This document shows positions 46,436-57,343 of a DNA stretch of 64,000 bases, one piece after another. This stretch comes from an uncultured Chromatiaceae bacterium (lineage in GTDB: Bacteria; Pseudomonadota; Gammaproteobacteria; Enterobacterales; Alteromonadaceae), in NCBI GenBank assembly GCA_946482325.1, contig CAMLRA010000003.1, forward strand, positions 1 through 64,000. Direction: 5' to 3'. The position numbers and the translations under genes are program-made. The notes beneath the pieces are model-generated. The model saw only the letters and a program-made list of their open reading frames with translations, was not told the origin of the DNA and did no database searches. The stretch's first letter is position 1. Every line of letters starts with the position of its first letter.

Positions 46436-48460
46436 ATGAAATTCTCTTTGTCTCTGTTATTCGCGCTGTCCAGCAGCGCTGTTTTGGCGGCGCCTGCCGC
46501 GCCACTGACTGCTACTGATTTATATCAGGTGCAAAAACCAACCGGTATGCAGGTATCGCCGGATGGTCAGCGCGCGGTGTTTAGCCTGAATCGCTACGAT
46601 TTGGCCAAAAACAAAAGCAATACCGACTTACACCTGCTGGAACTGGGCTCCGGCCGACAAACCCAACTGACCTTCCATCCGGCCGCCGACAATCAGCCTG
46701 CCTGGAGCCCGGACGGCCGTCAGCTGGTATTTGTGTCCAAACGCGATGGTGAAAAAAATCAGCTGCAACTGCTGACTTTCGGCGGCGGTGAAGCCCGCCA
46801 GCTGACTGAATTACCGGTCAGCGTCAGCAATCCACGGTTTTTCCCGGATGGCAAAAAAATCCTGTTCAGTGCCGAAGTGCCGGCGGGTTTTGCCGGTGAT
46901 TTCAACTTATTAAAAGATGAGAAAAAACCACTGCATTCGGCCAAAGTCAGCGAAAACCGCATTTACCGCTACTGGGACCATTTCCTCACCGACGACAAAG
47001 TCACGCAGTTTTTCGCCTATCACATCGCAACTGGCGACGTCCAGGCGCTGACGCCAGGCTGGGCGCAATGGACCAGCCTCGACGGCGGGCCTGAATTTGA
47101 TTTATCACCGGACGGAAAACAGCTGGCCTTGAGCGCCGTCAGCAGCAAACCGCCGTACAACAGCCTGAATTTTGATGTGTATCTGGTGCCGACCGACGGC
47201 AGTGGTAAAGCGGTGAATCTGACCGAAGCCAATCCGGCTGACGACAGCAAACCGGTATTCAGCCCGGACGGCCGCAGCCTGCTGTACGGCGCGCAAAAAC
47301 GCACGGATTTTGGCAATGATAACGTCAAACTGACCCGGTTTGATTTAGCCGCAAAAACCGCGACAGTGCTGGCCGGCAATATTGATTTGTCACCGCAGCA
47401 GTGGTTCTTCAGCAAAGATGGCCAGATGTTGTATTTCCTTGCTGAAGACAAAGCGCGGGTGTCGTTATTTTCTGTGCCGGCCGCCGGCGGCCCGGTGAAG
47501 CAAGTGCTGCGTCAGGCCACGAATGAGCAGGTGCAAGTGGCAGGCCCGGCGCAATTTGCGCTGGTACAGCATGGCATCAGCCAGTTGCCGGAAATTTTCC
47601 TGCTCGACAATAAAAGCCGTACCCTAAAACAGATCAGCCAGATCAATACGGCGCTGCAACAAAACACCCAGTGGGGCAAAGTCGAAGACATGACGTATCC
47701 GGGCTCGGACAACAAGCCGATCCAGATGTTTGTGATTTTCCCACCGAATTTTGACGCGAAAAAACGCTGGCCACTGCTGAGCCTGTTGCATGGCGGCCCG
47801 CATGGCGCCTTTAACGACGCTTTTGGTACGCGCTGGCATCCGCAAGTCTTTGCAGCGATGGGCTATGTGGTGATCATGCCAAACTTCCACGGCTCGACCG
47901 GTTTTGGCGAAGCTTTTACCGCCTCCATTCACGGCGACCATGCCACCAAACCGTTTTTTGACAGCGAAGCGGCCATCGACTACATGACTTCCCGCGGTTA
48001 TATCGACGAAAGCCGGGTCGCCGCGGCCGGTGGCAGTTATGGCGGATATCTGGTCAGCTGGATCGCGGGCCACAGCACTAAATACAAAGCTTTAGTCAAT
48101 CACGCCGGTGTTTATGATCTGATGGCGCAGTTTGCTTCCGACAGCACTTTAATGCGCACTTATGCTTATGCCGGCTCGCCATGGAAAGATAAAGACAATG
48201 TGCTGAAAGCCAGCCCGGCCATGTTCGCGGAAAACTTCAACACACCAATGCTCATTACTCATGGTGAACAGGATTATCGTGTACCTGTGACCCAGGGTTT
48301 GGCGCTTTATGGTGTACTCAAAGGCAAAGGCGTCGATGCACGCCTGGTGTATTTCCCGGATGAAAATCACTGGATCTTAAAACCACAAAACTCGATTTAC
48401 TGGTATCACGAATTTGGCCAGTGGCTGGAGCGTTATATTGGCAAAGGTGCAAGCGAATAA
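46436..48460 (+). CDS. S9-family (prolyl oligopeptidase-like) peptidase, exported
   Basis: 674 residues from the ATG at 46436 (AGGA 8 bases upstream). Signal peptide ends near AVLAAPA. A WD40-like/TolB-type propeller (MQVSPDGQRAVFS, PAWSPDGRQLVF, FSPDGRSLLY) precedes the alpha/beta-hydrolase domain. Catalytic Ser is in GGSYGGYLVSW, Asp in GEQDYRVP and His in DENHWILKPQN. It resembles acylaminoacyl- or dipeptidyl-peptidase 5-type enzymes that trim short peptides in the periplasm. The last base lies 12 bases before zapE. Confidence 0.95.
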   Translation: MKFSLSLLFALSSSAVLAAPAAPLTATDLYQVQKPTGMQVSPDGQRAVFSLNRYDLAKNKSNTDLHLLELGSGRQTQLTFHPAADNQPAWSPDGRQLVFVSKRDGEKNQLQLLTFGGGEARQLTELPVSVSNPRFFPDGKKILFSAEVPAGFAGDFNLLKDEKKPLHSAKVSENRIYRYWDHFLTDDKVTQFFAYHIATGDVQALTPGWAQWTSLDGGPEFDLSPDGKQLALSAVSSKPPYNSLNFDVYLVPTDGSGKAVNLTEANPADDSKPVFSPDGRSLLYGAQKRTDFGNDNVKLTRFDLAAKTATVLAGNIDLSPQQWFFSKDGQMLYFLAEDKARVSLFSVPAAGGPVKQVLRQATNEQVQVAGPAQFALVQHGISQLPEIFLLDNKSRTLKQISQINTALQQNTQWGKVEDMTYPGSDNKPIQMFVIFPPNFDAKKRWPLLSLLHGGPHGAFNDAFGTRWHPQVFAAMGYVVIMPNFHGSTGFGEAFTASIHGDHATKPFFDSEAAIDYMTSRGYIDESRVAAAGGSYGGYLVSWIAGHSTKYKALVNHAGVYDLMAQFASDSTLMRTYAYAGSPWKDKDNVLKASPAMFAENFNTPMLITHGEQDYRVPVTQGLALYGVLKGKGVDARLVYFPDENHWILKPQNSIYWYHEFGQWLERYIGKGASE

Positions 48461-48472
48461 CCTGACGTTCCA

Positions 48473-49636
48473 GTGACAGCTTTAACCAATACTATGCAGC
48501 CAGATGGCGTGCAACAACGCTATCAGGCTGCCCTCACCACTACACAGTTACAGCCCGATGCAGCACAGCAGCAGCTGGTCAATGCACTGGCGCAGCTGCA
48601 ACAGCAATTAGCCGCAGACCAGGCCAGCACAGGGATTTACCTGTATGGTCCGGTCGGGCGTGGCAAAACCATGCTGATGGATTGGTTTTTCGACACGACA
48701 GCCACACCACGTAAATTGCGACTGCACTTTCATCATTTTATGGCAGCGGTACATCAGGAATTACGTCAACGCCAAGGGGAGCCGGACCCGCTGGTGCAAG
48801 TCGCGCGCAGCTGGGCAGCACAATATCAGCTGCTGTGTTTTGACGAGTTTTTTGTCAGCGACATTGGCGATGCGATGTTACTGGCCACTTTATGGCGCCA
48901 GCTGTTTGCGCAAGGGGTAGTACTGGTGGCCACATCCAACTGTGCGCCGCAGGATCTGTACAAAAACGGCCTGCAGCGCGCACGGTTCCTGCCTTTTATC
49001 GATATATTGCAGCAACATTGTCAGGTGTTGAGCCTGGATGCCGGCATCGACTATCGCCGCCAGCAGGCCAGCGACTGGCGTTATCTCGGCATCGCCATGC
49101 CTGCCGACTGGTTGATGCAACAGGCGCAGCAGTATTTTGGTGCTGTAGAACCCTGCGAGCAGGTGCTGGTGCACAACAGGCCGATACCGGCCTTATGGCG
49201 CAATCAACACGTTATCGGTTTTGACTTTATGGCGCTCTGCAGCGGGCCTCGCAGCCAGCTTGATTACATGGCGCTGTGTCAGCCAGATCAGGGCAGACAA
49301 TACCGGGCTATTGCGCTGGCTAATATTCCGCAGTTTTTACCTGAAAGTGCCACCGCCATTTTGCATGGCGTGGAAGAGAATTATCAGCGTGAACACAGCG
49401 AGGTGTTTGTCAGCAAACTCGACAACGAAGCGCGCCGGCTGATTGCGCTGGTCGACGAATGTTATGAGCGTGGGGTGTTACTGCTCGGCACCGCCGACAA
49501 CGCGCCAGAGCATTGGTATCAGGCCAGTCAGCTTAGTTTTGCCTTTGAACGCACCGTTTCCCGCCTTTACGAAATGCAGCGCTGGCAAATAAAACTCCCC
49601 GGCAACAGCGCGGCGAATTTTTCAGCGGCCGAATAG
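48473..49636 (+). CDS. zapE: cell division protein ZapE (AFG1-like ATPase)
   Basis: 387 residues from a GTG; an ATG seven codons later (MQPDGVQQRYQ) is an alternative. AFG1-type AAA ATPase with Walker A GPVGRGKTM, Walker B LLCFDEFF and the sensor region VLVATSNCAPQDLYKNGLQR. ZapE binds FtsZ and modulates the Z-ring under stress and low oxygen. It follows the S9 peptidase closely but is probably independent in function. Confidence 0.93.
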   Translation: MTALTNTMQPDGVQQRYQAALTTTQLQPDAAQQQLVNALAQLQQQLAADQASTGIYLYGPVGRGKTMLMDWFFDTTATPRKLRLHFHHFMAAVHQELRQRQGEPDPLVQVARSWAAQYQLLCFDEFFVSDIGDAMLLATLWRQLFAQGVVLVATSNCAPQDLYKNGLQRARFLPFIDILQQHCQVLSLDAGIDYRRQQASDWRYLGIAMPADWLMQQAQQYFGAVEPCEQVLVHNRPIPALWRNQHVIGFDFMALCSGPRSQLDYMALCQPDQGRQYRAIALANIPQFLPESATAILHGVEENYQREHSEVFVSKLDNEARRLIALVDECYERGVLLLGTADNAPEHWYQASQLSFAFERTVSRLYEMQRWQIKLPGNSAANFSAAE

Positions 49637-49675
49637 TTGACCAAATTCGTCAACTTTTGTTAAAGTCGCCCCATC

Positions 49676-49863
49676 CCAAAGGGGAGTAGCTCCACGCCGG
49701 TTTATCGTCATGCCGAAACCCACAGGTTTCCGGTAACCGGGTCAGCCCAGCTGATGAGCAAGACCTTTGCCACTCTGGCAAAGATCCCCCTCTGAACAGG
49801 ACATCCGGCCAGCGTGGGCCGGACAACGCCGGCAGCAACCGGCTGTATCACCCTGTTTGGAGT
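49676..49863 (+). promoter_or_regulatory. yybP-ykoY manganese riboswitch in front of the terC gene
   Basis: The conserved AAAGGGGAGTAGC opens the element at 49678-49690, the second conserved loop TGATGAGCAAGACC lies at 49753-49766, and GATCCCCC closes it near 49790. This is the yybP-ykoY aptamer, known to bind Mn2+. The expression platform then has three nested hairpins (TCCGGCC/GGCCGGA; GCCGG/CCGGC; AACAGG/CCTGTT at 49795-49800 and 49852-49857) that end at the TTGGAG ribosome site, so control is likely at translation or by an alternate stem. In E. coli the same element precedes alx. Confidence 0.88.
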
Positions 49864-49869
49864 TCAATT

Positions 49870-50862
49870 ATGGAAACAATCGCCAATCCCTGGCTCTGGG
49901 CTGTATTCTTCAGCCTGGTGCTGATCATGCTCGCTATCGACCTGTTTCTGGTCGGTGGCGGGAAACAACACAAAGTCTCGGTCAAAGAAGCGGCTATCTG
50001 GTCGGTGATTTGGGTGTCGGTGTCGATGCTGTTTGCTGCCGGTTTATGGTGGTATTTGCGAGACACTGCCGGGCCTGAGATCGCTCACGCCAAAACGCTC
50101 GAATTCATTACCGGTTATCTGATTGAAAAATCGCTGGCGATTGACAACGTCTTTGTCTGGCTGATGATTTTCAGTGTCTTTGCGATCCCGCCGGAATTAC
50201 AAAAACGCGTGCTGGTATTAGGCGTGCTGGGGGCTATTGTGCTGCGCACTGTGATGATTTTTGCCGGTGTATGGCTGATCACCCAGTTCCACTGGCTGCT
50301 GTATGTGTTTGGCGCTTTCCTGCTGTTCACCGGGATTAAAATGTGGTGGGCGGCGGACAAAGAGCCCGATCTGCAAAATAATCCACTGGTGTTATGGGTC
50401 CGCCGGCGCTTTAACGTCACAGAAGAGCTGGAAGGCGAAAAGTTTTTTGTGCGCCGTGAAGTGAATGGTCGTTGGGTTCGTTACGCCACGCCATTATTTT
50501 TGGTACTGGTGCTAGTCGAGTTCTCTGATGTGATTTTTGCCGTTGATTCAATCCCGGCGATTTTTGCCATCACCACAGACCCCTTTATCGTGCTGACCTC
50601 GAATATCTTTGCGATCCTGGGCCTGCGCGCTATGTACTTTTTACTGGCTGATATGGCTGACCGTTTCAGTTTACTGAAATACGGCCTGGCTTTAGTGCTG
50701 GTGTTTATTGGCGCGAAGATGTTGTTGATCGATATCTACAAGATACCGGTTGCGGTCTCTTTAAGCGTTGTCGCCCTAATCATCGCAACCTCAGTGGTGT
50801 TATCGCTGCGCCAAAGCCGCAGCCCCGCCAACGCGGATAAGCCGGGCCAGCTGGCTGATTAG
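49870..50862 (+). CDS. TerC/Alx-family membrane protein
   Basis: 330 residues with about nine membrane segments. The TerC signatures [30 protein letters not shown] and [21 protein letters not shown] are intact, with acidic residues in the membrane segments as expected for metal transport. Alx and other TerC members export or move Mn2+ and are linked to alkaline pH or tellurite. The riboswitch upstream supports manganese homeostasis. GGAG is 9 bases before the ATG. Confidence 0.93.
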   Translation: METIANPWLWAVFFSLVLIMLAIDLFLVGGGKQHKVSVKEAAIWSVIWVSVSMLFAAGLWWYLRDTAGPEIAHAKTLEFITGYLIEKSLAIDNVFVWLMIFSVFAIPPELQKRVLVLGVLGAIVLRTVMIFAGVWLITQFHWLLYVFGAFLLFTGIKMWWAADKEPDLQNNPLVLWVRRRFNVTEELEGEKFFVRREVNGRWVRYATPLFLVLVLVEFSDVIFAVDSIPAIFAITTDPFIVLTSNIFAILGLRAMYFLLADMADRFSLLKYGLALVLVFIGAKMLLIDIYKIPVAVSLSVVALIIATSVVLSLRQSRSPANADKPGQLAD

Positions 50863-50897
50863 CGCTTAGACTGACACAAAATCGGACTGCACCATCC

Positions 50898-50952
50898 AAA
50901 ACACCAACCCCGCCAAAACACCAACCCCGCCAAAAGCGGGGTTGGTTTTATT
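50898..50952 (+). terminator. terc terminator with tandemly duplicated 5' arm
   Basis: The 11-bp stem ACCAACCCCGC/GCGGGGTTGGT (50920-50930 and 50936-50946) is followed by TTTATT. A 17-base tandem copy of the 5' arm (50898-50914 and 50915-50931) precedes the loop, so the 3' arm could pair with either copy. Confidence 0.8.
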
Positions 50953-50992
50953 AACGTGGCCTCGTTTAGTTGTGACCGCGGTCCGTCAGATA

Positions 50993-51199
50993 TCAGCTGC
51001 TGCTCTGGCTGGCCGCGGTATAACCGGCGTCTGTGATAGCGTCGATAATTTCGTCCGCACTGAGTGTGCTATGCACCGACACAGTGGCATTGGCTAAATC
51101 TGCGTCAACTGTGGCATCGGCCTGCAGTTGCACTATTGCTTTGGTGATCCGGCTGACACAATGACCGCAGGTCATGTCTGCAACGTGGAATTTCATCAT
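50993..51199 (-). CDS. copZ: CopZ-like heavy-metal-associated copper chaperone
   Basis: 68 residues from the ATG at 51199 (GAGGAG 8 bases upstream). A single HMA domain with MTCGHCVSRI, the CXXC copper ligands, and the ending ITDAGYTAA. It would deliver Cu(I) to CopA, whose gene is divergent 158 bases away. The CueR box lies between the two and could serve both. The length fits CopZ. Confidence 0.88.
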   Translation of the reverse strand: MMKFHVADMTCGHCVSRITKAIVQLQADATVDADLANATVSVHSTLSADEIIDAITDAGYTAASQSSS

Positions 51200-51287
51200 G
51201 TTACATCTCCTCTGTTGAACTCGCCGCACAGACTGAGGCTTCACCGTATGGCAGAGTCAAGCCAGAATTTTATTTTAAAAAAACTGT

Positions 51288-51318
51288 TTGACCTTACCAC
51301 CATGGCAAGGTTTAGCCT
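51288..51318 (+). promoter_or_regulatory. CueR-type promoter/operator of copA
   Basis: TTGACC (51288-51293) and TAGCCT (51313-51318) have the 19-base spacer of MerR-family promoters. The dyad ACCTTACC-N5-GGCAAGGT (51291-51311) matches the CueR box. It leaves about 40 bases before copA. Confidence 0.85.
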
Positions 51319-51357
51319 TATGTTATCAAAAGCCCTTGTAAAACGGGAGTTAGTACG

Positions 51358-53760
51358 ATGACAGTCACCACACAGTTGAAAATCAATGGGATGAGCTGCG
51401 CCTCATGTGCCGGCCGGGTGGAAAAAGCCTTAAGCGCGGTCGCTGGCGTCGAAGCGGCAAGCGTCAATCTGGCGACTGAGACGGCCACAGTGACTGGTCA
51501 GGTCGCCACTGATGCATTAGAAGCAGCCATCAGCGCGGCCGGTTATCAGCTCGAGAGCAAGCAGCGACAGTTTGCCGTCCAGGGCATGACTTGCGCCTCC
51601 TGCGCCGGTCGGGTGGAAAAAAGCCTGCTGAAAGTGCCTGGTGTATTGGCCGCCAGCGTCAACTTGGCCACAGAGCAAGTCAGCCTGCGTTTAACCAGCG
51701 CCGTCAGCGAAGAAAGTCTGGTGCAAGCCGTGGCCAAGGCCGGTTATGAGTTGGTGCTGGCACCAACTACCACTGAAACTGGGGCTGGGAATAGTGCTGA
51801 AAACGGCGCTGAAAATGGCGCTGCACCAAAGCCATTGGCGTTTTATCAAACCGACAGCTGGCCGGTGCTCGGCGCTGCGCTACTGACCATCCCGCTGGTG
51901 CTGCCGATGTTTGGCCTGTTGTTCGGCGTCGACTGGATGCTGCCGGCCTTCTGGCAGTGGTTGCTGGCAACGCCGGTGCAGTTTTATTTTGGTGCGCGCT
52001 TTTACCAAGCCGGCTGGCACGCCTTAAAAGCAAAAAGCGGCAATATGGATTTACTGGTGTCGATCGGCACCAGCGCGGCTTATGGGTTGTCGCTTTATCT
52101 GTGGTACAGCTTTGACGGTCATCATGGCGCCCCACACTTGTATTTTGAAAGCAGTGCAGCGGTATTGACGCTGGTATTGCTGGGTAAATTCTTAGAAAAA
52201 CGCGCGAAAAAACGCACCACGGATGCTTTACAAGCGTTGGAAAACTTAAAGCCAACAACGGCCACCGTCTGGCGTGATGGCAGCTGGTATCGCGTTGCCG
52301 CCGCGGCGTTAAAACAATACGACAAAGTGAAAGTTCTGCCCGGCGAGCGCATTCCGGCCGACGGTATTGTGGTTAACGGCAGCAGCCATGTCGATGAAGC
52401 GCTGATCAGTGGTGAAAGTATTCCACTGCACAAAACTGTTGGTGATCACCTGACCGGTGGTGCCATTAATCTGGATGGCTTGCTGGAATTCGAAACCACG
52501 GCTGTGGGGAGCGAATCCACGCTGGCAAAAATCATCCGGTTAGTCGAGCAGGCGCAAGGCGCCAAAGCACCGGTCCAGGCACTGGTCGATAAGATCAGCA
52601 ATATTTTTGTGCCGGTCGTGCTGCTGATTGCCCTGCTCACATTGCTGGTTTGGGGGCTCGTGTTAAACGACTGGACCCAAGGCATCTTACACGCGGTGGC
52701 GGTGTTGGTGATTGCCTGTCCTTGTGCGCTAGGCCTTGCCACGCCAGCCGCTATTATGGCCGGTACCGGCACCGCCGCCCGGCACGGCATTCTGGTCAAA
52801 GACGCTGTTGCACTGGAGCAGGCGACCAAAATCGATTATGTCGTCTTTGATAAAACCGGCACCCTGACTGCAGGTAAACCTGAATTGCTGCAACTGACCG
52901 CCTTCGCAGAAGACCAGCAAACAGTGCTGCGGATGGCCTATGCGCTGTCACAGCATAGCGAACATCCGCTGGCCAAAGCGGTGGTCCAGTATGCCCAAAT
53001 CCAGCAAGTGCCACTTGACGAAGTCAGCCAGTTCAGTGTGGTGGCCGGTAAAGGCGTGCAGGCGCAGTTCGGCGAGCGCGCTGTTGTGCTGGGTTCTGGT
53101 CACTGGATGGGCGAACTGGGACTCACCCTGCCAACCGGGCAAATCCAGATCCCGGGCGCGTCCGTGTCCTGGCTGGCCGAAACCAGCGCCGGTCAGGCCA
53201 AACTGCTGGGACTGTTCTGCTTTGCCGACCAGGCCAAACCTGAAGCCAAAGCCGCAGTGCAAAAACTGCAGCAACGCGGCATTCAAGTCGCGATGCTGAC
53301 CGGTGATTCTCAACAAAGCGCCAGCTATATCGCTGAGCAGTTGGGACTGGATCATGTCCAGGCCGAAGTGTTACCACAAGGCAAAGCACAGGCGATTGCG
53401 GATATTCAGGCGCAAGGCTTTCAGGTGGCGATGGTCGGTGATGGTATCAATGATGCGCCGGCTTTGGCGCAGGCCGATTTGGGCATTGCGATGGCCACTG
53501 GTACCGAAGTCGCTGTCAGCGCTGCGGCAATGACGCTGATGCGCGGCAACCCGGCGCTGGTCGCGTCTGCCTTGCAGCTCGCCAGTGCCACCTACCGCAA
53601 TATTCAGCAAAATCTGTTTTGGGCTTTTGCCTTTAATATTGTCGGCATCCCGCTCGCTGCCATGGGTTATTTAAACCCGGTGATTGCCGGTGCGGCTATG
53701 GCCTGTAGCAGTGTATTCGTAGTCACTAATGCGCTGCGTTTGCAACGCATGTCTTTCTAA
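51358..53760 (+). CDS. copA: Cu(I)-exporting P-type ATPase
   Basis: 800 residues. Two N-terminal HMA domains ([13 protein letters not shown] and [13 protein letters not shown]) are followed by eight membrane segments, the actuator (SGESIPLHK), the copper site CPC in [10 protein letters not shown], the phosphorylation motif [17 protein letters not shown] and the hinge [14 protein letters not shown]. It pumps Cu(I) from the cytoplasm. It is preceded by a CueR promoter and followed 13 bases later by cueR. Confidence 0.97.
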   Translation: MTVTTQLKINGMSCASCAGRVEKALSAVAGVEAASVNLATETATVTGQVATDALEAAISAAGYQLESKQRQFAVQGMTCASCAGRVEKSLLKVPGVLAASVNLATEQVSLRLTSAVSEESLVQAVAKAGYELVLAPTTTETGAGNSAENGAENGAAPKPLAFYQTDSWPVLGAALLTIPLVLPMFGLLFGVDWMLPAFWQWLLATPVQFYFGARFYQAGWHALKAKSGNMDLLVSIGTSAAYGLSLYLWYSFDGHHGAPHLYFESSAAVLTLVLLGKFLEKRAKKRTTDALQALENLKPTTATVWRDGSWYRVAAAALKQYDKVKVLPGERIPADGIVVNGSSHVDEALISGESIPLHKTVGDHLTGGAINLDGLLEFETTAVGSESTLAKIIRLVEQAQGAKAPVQALVDKISNIFVPVVLLIALLTLLVWGLVLNDWTQGILHAVAVLVIACPCALGLATPAAIMAGTGTAARHGILVKDAVALEQATKIDYVVFDKTGTLTAGKPELLQLTAFAEDQQTVLRMAYALSQHSEHPLAKAVVQYAQIQQVPLDEVSQFSVVAGKGVQAQFGERAVVLGSGHWMGELGLTLPTGQIQIPGASVSWLAETSAGQAKLLGLFCFADQAKPEAKAAVQKLQQRGIQVAMLTGDSQQSASYIAEQLGLDHVQAEVLPQGKAQAIADIQAQGFQVAMVGDGINDAPALAQADLGIAMATGTEVAVSAAAMTLMRGNPALVASALQLASATYRNIQQNLFWAFAFNIVGIPLAAMGYLNPVIAGAAMACSSVFVVTNALRLQRMSF

Positions 53761-53773
53761 AAAGGAAAAACCC

Positions 53774-54178
53774 ATGGCAACTTTACTGACCATCGGCGAT
53801 GCGGCGAAAGCCAGCGGCTTAAGCGCCAAAATGATCCGCCACTACGAACAGTCTGGGTTGCTGCGAAAATCTGCCCGGACTGACGCGGGTTATCGTTTGT
53901 ATAACAGTGAACAAATCAATCAGTTACGCTTTATCCGCCAGGCGCGTAATCTTGGTTTTTCACTATCAGATATCCATGCCCTGCTGGAGCTGTGGCAAAA
54001 CCCCGAGCGCGAAAGCCGGGCGGTAAAACAACTGGCCCAACAGCATCTCGCTGAAATCGCCGCCAAAATTGCGGAACTGCAACATATGCAGCAAGTGCTG
54101 ACCGCGCTGGCAGACAGTTGCAAAGGCGACGGCAGCCCACACTGCAATATTCTGAATCAGCTGGCAAAACCGGACTGA
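53774..54178 (+). CDS. cueR: copper-responsive MerR regulator CueR
   Basis: 134 residues from the ATG at 53774 (AAGGA upstream); the frame open upstream overlaps copA. MerR helix-turn-helix (TIGDAAKASGLSAKMIRHYEQSGLL), a long dimer helix, and the metal loop Cys116-x7-Cys124 (CKGDGSPHC), as in CueR. It would activate copA from the 19-base-spacer promoter when Cu(I) is bound. Confidence 0.93.
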   Translation: MATLLTIGDAAKASGLSAKMIRHYEQSGLLRKSARTDAGYRLYNSEQINQLRFIRQARNLGFSLSDIHALLELWQNPERESRAVKQLAQQHLAEIAAKIAELQHMQQVLTALADSCKGDGSPHCNILNQLAKPD

Positions 54179-54181
54179 AGT

Positions 54182-54619
54182 CTAGGATTTCCCCGGCTCA
54201 AACCGACGCTGATGGGCACTGAAATCCGGCACCGCGCGCTGATAATCGGTCTGAAATAAACTCGAATGCACAATAAAATCGGCGGTGGCTTTGTTACAGG
54301 CCACCGGGATATTCCACACCACGGCAAGGCGAATGAGCGCTTTGACGTCCGGGTCATGCGGCTGGGAACTGAGCGGGTCCCAGAAAAATACCAGCCAGTC
54401 GATTTTTTGCTCGGCGATTAAAGCACCGATTTGCTGGTCACCACCGAGTGGCCCGCTGGCAAAACAATGCACCGGCAGCTGCAATTTGTCGCTGATGAGG
54501 CGCCCGGTGGTACCGGTGGCGTACAAGGTTTTGTGTTGAAAAAAAGCCGCATGCGTTGCGACCCAATCCAGCAATTCAGCTTTTTTACCGTCGTGGGCAA
54601 TCAGGGCGATAGATTTCAT
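54182..54619 (-). CDS. mgsA: methylglyoxal synthase
   Basis: 145 residues from the ATG at 54619 ([18 protein letters not shown] upstream). It converts dihydroxyacetone phosphate to methylglyoxal and phosphate, a bypass of glycolysis under phosphate shortage. Motifs: [40 protein letters not shown] and [10 protein letters not shown], with the catalytic Asp and His in them. It converges on cueR with a three-base gap. Confidence 0.95.
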   Translation of the reverse strand: MKSIALIAHDGKKAELLDWVATHAAFFQHKTLYATGTTGRLISDKLQLPVHCFASGPLGGDQQIGALIAEQKIDWLVFFWDPLSSQPHDPDVKALIRLAVVWNIPVACNKATADFIVHSSLFQTDYQRAVPDFSAHQRRFEPGKS

Positions 54620-54668
54620 AAGGTTCCTTTGCGAAACAGAGTCGGTTGAACATAAGGTATCAAAGAGT

Positions 54669-54694
54669 AAAAAAAAAGCCCGGCAAAGCCGGGC
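54669..54694 (-). terminator. ilvC terminator
   Basis: GCCCGGC-TTT-GCCGGGC on the minus strand, followed by TTTTTTTTTAC. Confidence 0.85.
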
Positions 54695-54759
54695 AAACAA
54701 CCAAGGTCCACGTAAAAAACTCAGTGTGGGGCTGGCAGCGCTATTGAAGCGCTCGCCAA

Positions 54760-56241
54760 TTAAGCACTAATTACAATCCGCTTCATCGCGGTCATATAAC
54801 CCCGTAATTTCTTGCCAACGATTTCCACCGGATGATTACGGATGGCGTCGTTTACTTCAATCAACCGCACGTTATCAACACCGTTGCTGGCTGAGGCTAA
54901 ACCTTTGCCCAACAGTTCAGGGCTGATGTTGTTCACCAGGTCGCGCAGCATCGGTACTGCTGCGTTGGCAAACAGATAGTTACCGTATTCTGCCGTGTCG
55001 CTGATCACCACGTTCATCTCATACAGACGTTTACGCGCAATAGTGTTCGCGATCAGTGGCGTTTCATGCAGCGACTCATAATAGGCTGATTCTTCCACGA
55101 TACCGGCTTCAACCATGGTATCAAACGCCAGTTCAACACCCGCTTTCACCATCGCGACTAACAAAATTGCGCGGTCGAAATAATCCTGCTCTGCGATGTG
55201 CTCGCTGGACACCGGCGCATTTTCAAAACCGCTTTGACGGGTTTCTTCGCGCCAGCCCAGCAGTTGTTTGTCGTCGTTCGCCCAGTCCGCCATCATCGTC
55301 TCAGAGAACTTGCCTGAGATGATGTCGTCCATGTGCTTGGCAAACAGCGGCTGCAGAATGCCTTTTAATTGTTCAGCCAAATCATAGGCTTTGATTTTCG
55401 CCGGGTTCGACAGGCGGTCCATCATGTTGGTGATACCACCGTGCTTCAGCGCTTCGGTGATGGTTTCCCAGCCAAACTGGATCAGCTTGGCAGCAAAACC
55501 GGCTTCATAACCATCAGCAGCCAGTTTGTCGTACGCCAGAATCGCGCCGGTCTGTAACATGCCGCACAGAATGGTCTGCTCACCCATCAAATCTGATTTC
55601 ACTTCCGCCACAAAGCTGGATTCCAGCACGCCGGCACGGTCGCCGCCGGTAGCAGAGGCATAAGCTTTGGCGATCGCCAGGCCGTTGCCGTTCGGGTCGT
55701 TTTCCGGATGCACCGCAATCAGCGTCGGTACACCAAAACCACGTTTGTATTCTTCGCGCACTTCAGTACCCGGGCACTTCGGCGCCACCATGATGACGGT
55801 GATGTCTTTGCGGATTTGCGTGCCTTCTTCGACGATATTAAAACCGTGCGAATAAGCCAGCGTCGCGCCTTGTTTCATCAGCGGCATTACCGCTTTGACG
55901 ACTGAAGTGTGCTGTTTGTCCGGCGTCAGGTTCAGTACCAGATCGGCCGTTGGAATTAATTCTTCGTAAGTGCCTACAGTGAAACCATTTTCGCTGGCCT
56001 GCAGGAAAGATTTACGTTTCTGGGCAATAGCGTCAGCACGCAGTGCATAAGAAATGTTCACGCCAGAATCGCGCATGTTCAGGCCCTGATTTAAACCCTG
56101 AGCGCCACAGCCAACGATGACAACTTTCCAACCTTTGATAAAGTTACAACCGTCAGCAAACTCTTCTTTTTGCATAAAACGGCATTTGCCCAGCTGCTTT
56201 AACTGCTGGCGTAAGTTCAGTGTGTTGAAATAATTAGCCAT
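54760..56241 (-). CDS. ilvC: ketol-acid reductoisomerase, class II
   Basis: 493 residues from the ATG at 56241 (AGGA upstream); 55 further codons are open upstream but unlikely. Class II enzymes have a duplicated C-terminal knotted domain, as seen by the length near 490. NADPH motif [13 protein letters not shown] is near residue 45. Mg2+-binding ligands are in [16 protein letters not shown] (DxxxE) and in the second half. It acts in branched-chain amino acid synthesis, converting acetolactate to 2,3-dihydroxy-3-methylbutanoate. The gene is divergent from ilvY. Confidence 0.96.
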   Translation of the reverse strand: MANYFNTLNLRQQLKQLGKCRFMQKEEFADGCNFIKGWKVVIVGCGAQGLNQGLNMRDSGVNISYALRADAIAQKRKSFLQASENGFTVGTYEELIPTADLVLNLTPDKQHTSVVKAVMPLMKQGATLAYSHGFNIVEEGTQIRKDITVIMVAPKCPGTEVREEYKRGFGVPTLIAVHPENDPNGNGLAIAKAYASATGGDRAGVLESSFVAEVKSDLMGEQTILCGMLQTGAILAYDKLAADGYEAGFAAKLIQFGWETITEALKHGGITNMMDRLSNPAKIKAYDLAEQLKGILQPLFAKHMDDIISGKFSETMMADWANDDKQLLGWREETRQSGFENAPVSSEHIAEQDYFDRAILLVAMVKAGVELAFDTMVEAGIVEESAYYESLHETPLIANTIARKRLYEMNVVISDTAEYGNYLFANAAVPMLRDLVNNISPELLGKGLASASNGVDNVRLIEVNDAIRNHPVEIVGKKLRGYMTAMKRIVISA

Positions 56242-56446
56242 CTGTCGATCCTGATAATTCTGATTTGCCGGTCCGGTGGTGCAACAAGCACTGTGGGAGC
56301 TTTGGCAGAACAACGCTCTGTGCGCTGTTTTGATAAAGCCAGCATAGGCCACTGGTTTCATTGCGTGAAGTGATATATTCTCAAAACAGTATTTCACTTT
56401 TTGCAATTAAGAATCTGCAATCGACAGGTTGTAGCAAAGGAATCTG

Positions 56447-57343
56447 ATGGATATCCGCAGCGCGCAGCTTTATCTGCATCTGGCCAGCAGCCTGAATTTC
56501 AGTAAAACCAGTGAACAGCTCTATGTGTCGCCGTCGACGCTGACGCGCATTATTCAGCGCCTCGAAGATGATTTAGGCGTGCAGTTATTTAGCCGTGACA
56601 AAAGGTCGGTCCGGTTAACTCCGGCTGGCGTGCGTTTTCAGCAGTTTGTGAAGCAGTACCTGGCTGACTGGCATCAGCTGCAGGTTGATTTGTCATTAAC
56701 CTCAGACGCGCTGCAAGGCGAGATCCGGCTGTTTTGTACTGTCACCGCCAGTTACAGCCATTTACCAGCCATTCTGGATAAATTCCGCCTGCTGTGCCCG
56801 AAAGCTGAAATCAGCCTGACTACCGGTGACGCCGCGCTGGCGCTGGAGAAAGTGAAAAACGACGAAGCGGATATTGCGCTGGCTGTTTATCCACCGAATT
56901 TACCGCTGAATATCGCTTTTGCCAGTATCGCCAAATTACCGCTGCAGCTGATAGCGCCGGTGATCCCCTGTAAGGTCAATGATTTACTCAGTGAAGCGGC
57001 ACCAGACTGGGATAAAATCCCGCTGATTGTGCCGGAGCATGGCCCGGCGCGCAGCCGCCTCGATGCCTGGTTAAAACATCAGGGCATCACGCCAAATATT
57101 GTCGCCAAAGTGGAAGGCCACGAAGCCATGGTCAGTATGGTGGCGCTGGGTACTGGCGTAGCCATTGCGCCCGATCCTGTGGTGCAGCACAGCCCGGTGC
57201 GCGACCGGGTGCGCGTGCTGGCGCTGGATTATCAGTTCAGCCCTTTTGATTTGGGCATCTGCATGCAATCCAAACGCCTGCACGAACCGCTGATGCGCGC
57301 CTTCTGGCAAGTGGCCTCAGGTGGCCCGGCCCTGCAGCAATAA
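56447..57343 (+). CDS. ilvY: LysR-family activator IlvY
   Basis: 298 residues with AAAGGA before the ATG. The N-terminal winged helix (MDIRSAQLYLHLASSLNFSK) and a LysR effector domain are clear. In E. coli IlvY activates the divergent ilvC when acetolactate or acetohydroxybutyrate binds; the same arrangement holds here, with a 205-base divergent region. The last 27 bases overlap the 3' end of the minus-strand permease gene. Confidence 0.93.
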   Translation: MDIRSAQLYLHLASSLNFSKTSEQLYVSPSTLTRIIQRLEDDLGVQLFSRDKRSVRLTPAGVRFQQFVKQYLADWHQLQVDLSLTSDALQGEIRLFCTVTASYSHLPAILDKFRLLCPKAEISLTTGDAALALEKVKNDEADIALAVYPPNLPLNIAFASIAKLPLQLIAPVIPCKVNDLLSEAAPDWDKIPLIVPEHGPARSRLDAWLKHQGITPNIVAKVEGHEAMVSMVALGTGVAIAPDPVVQHSPVRDRVRVLALDYQFSPFDLGICMQSKRLHEPLMRAFWQVASGGPALQQ

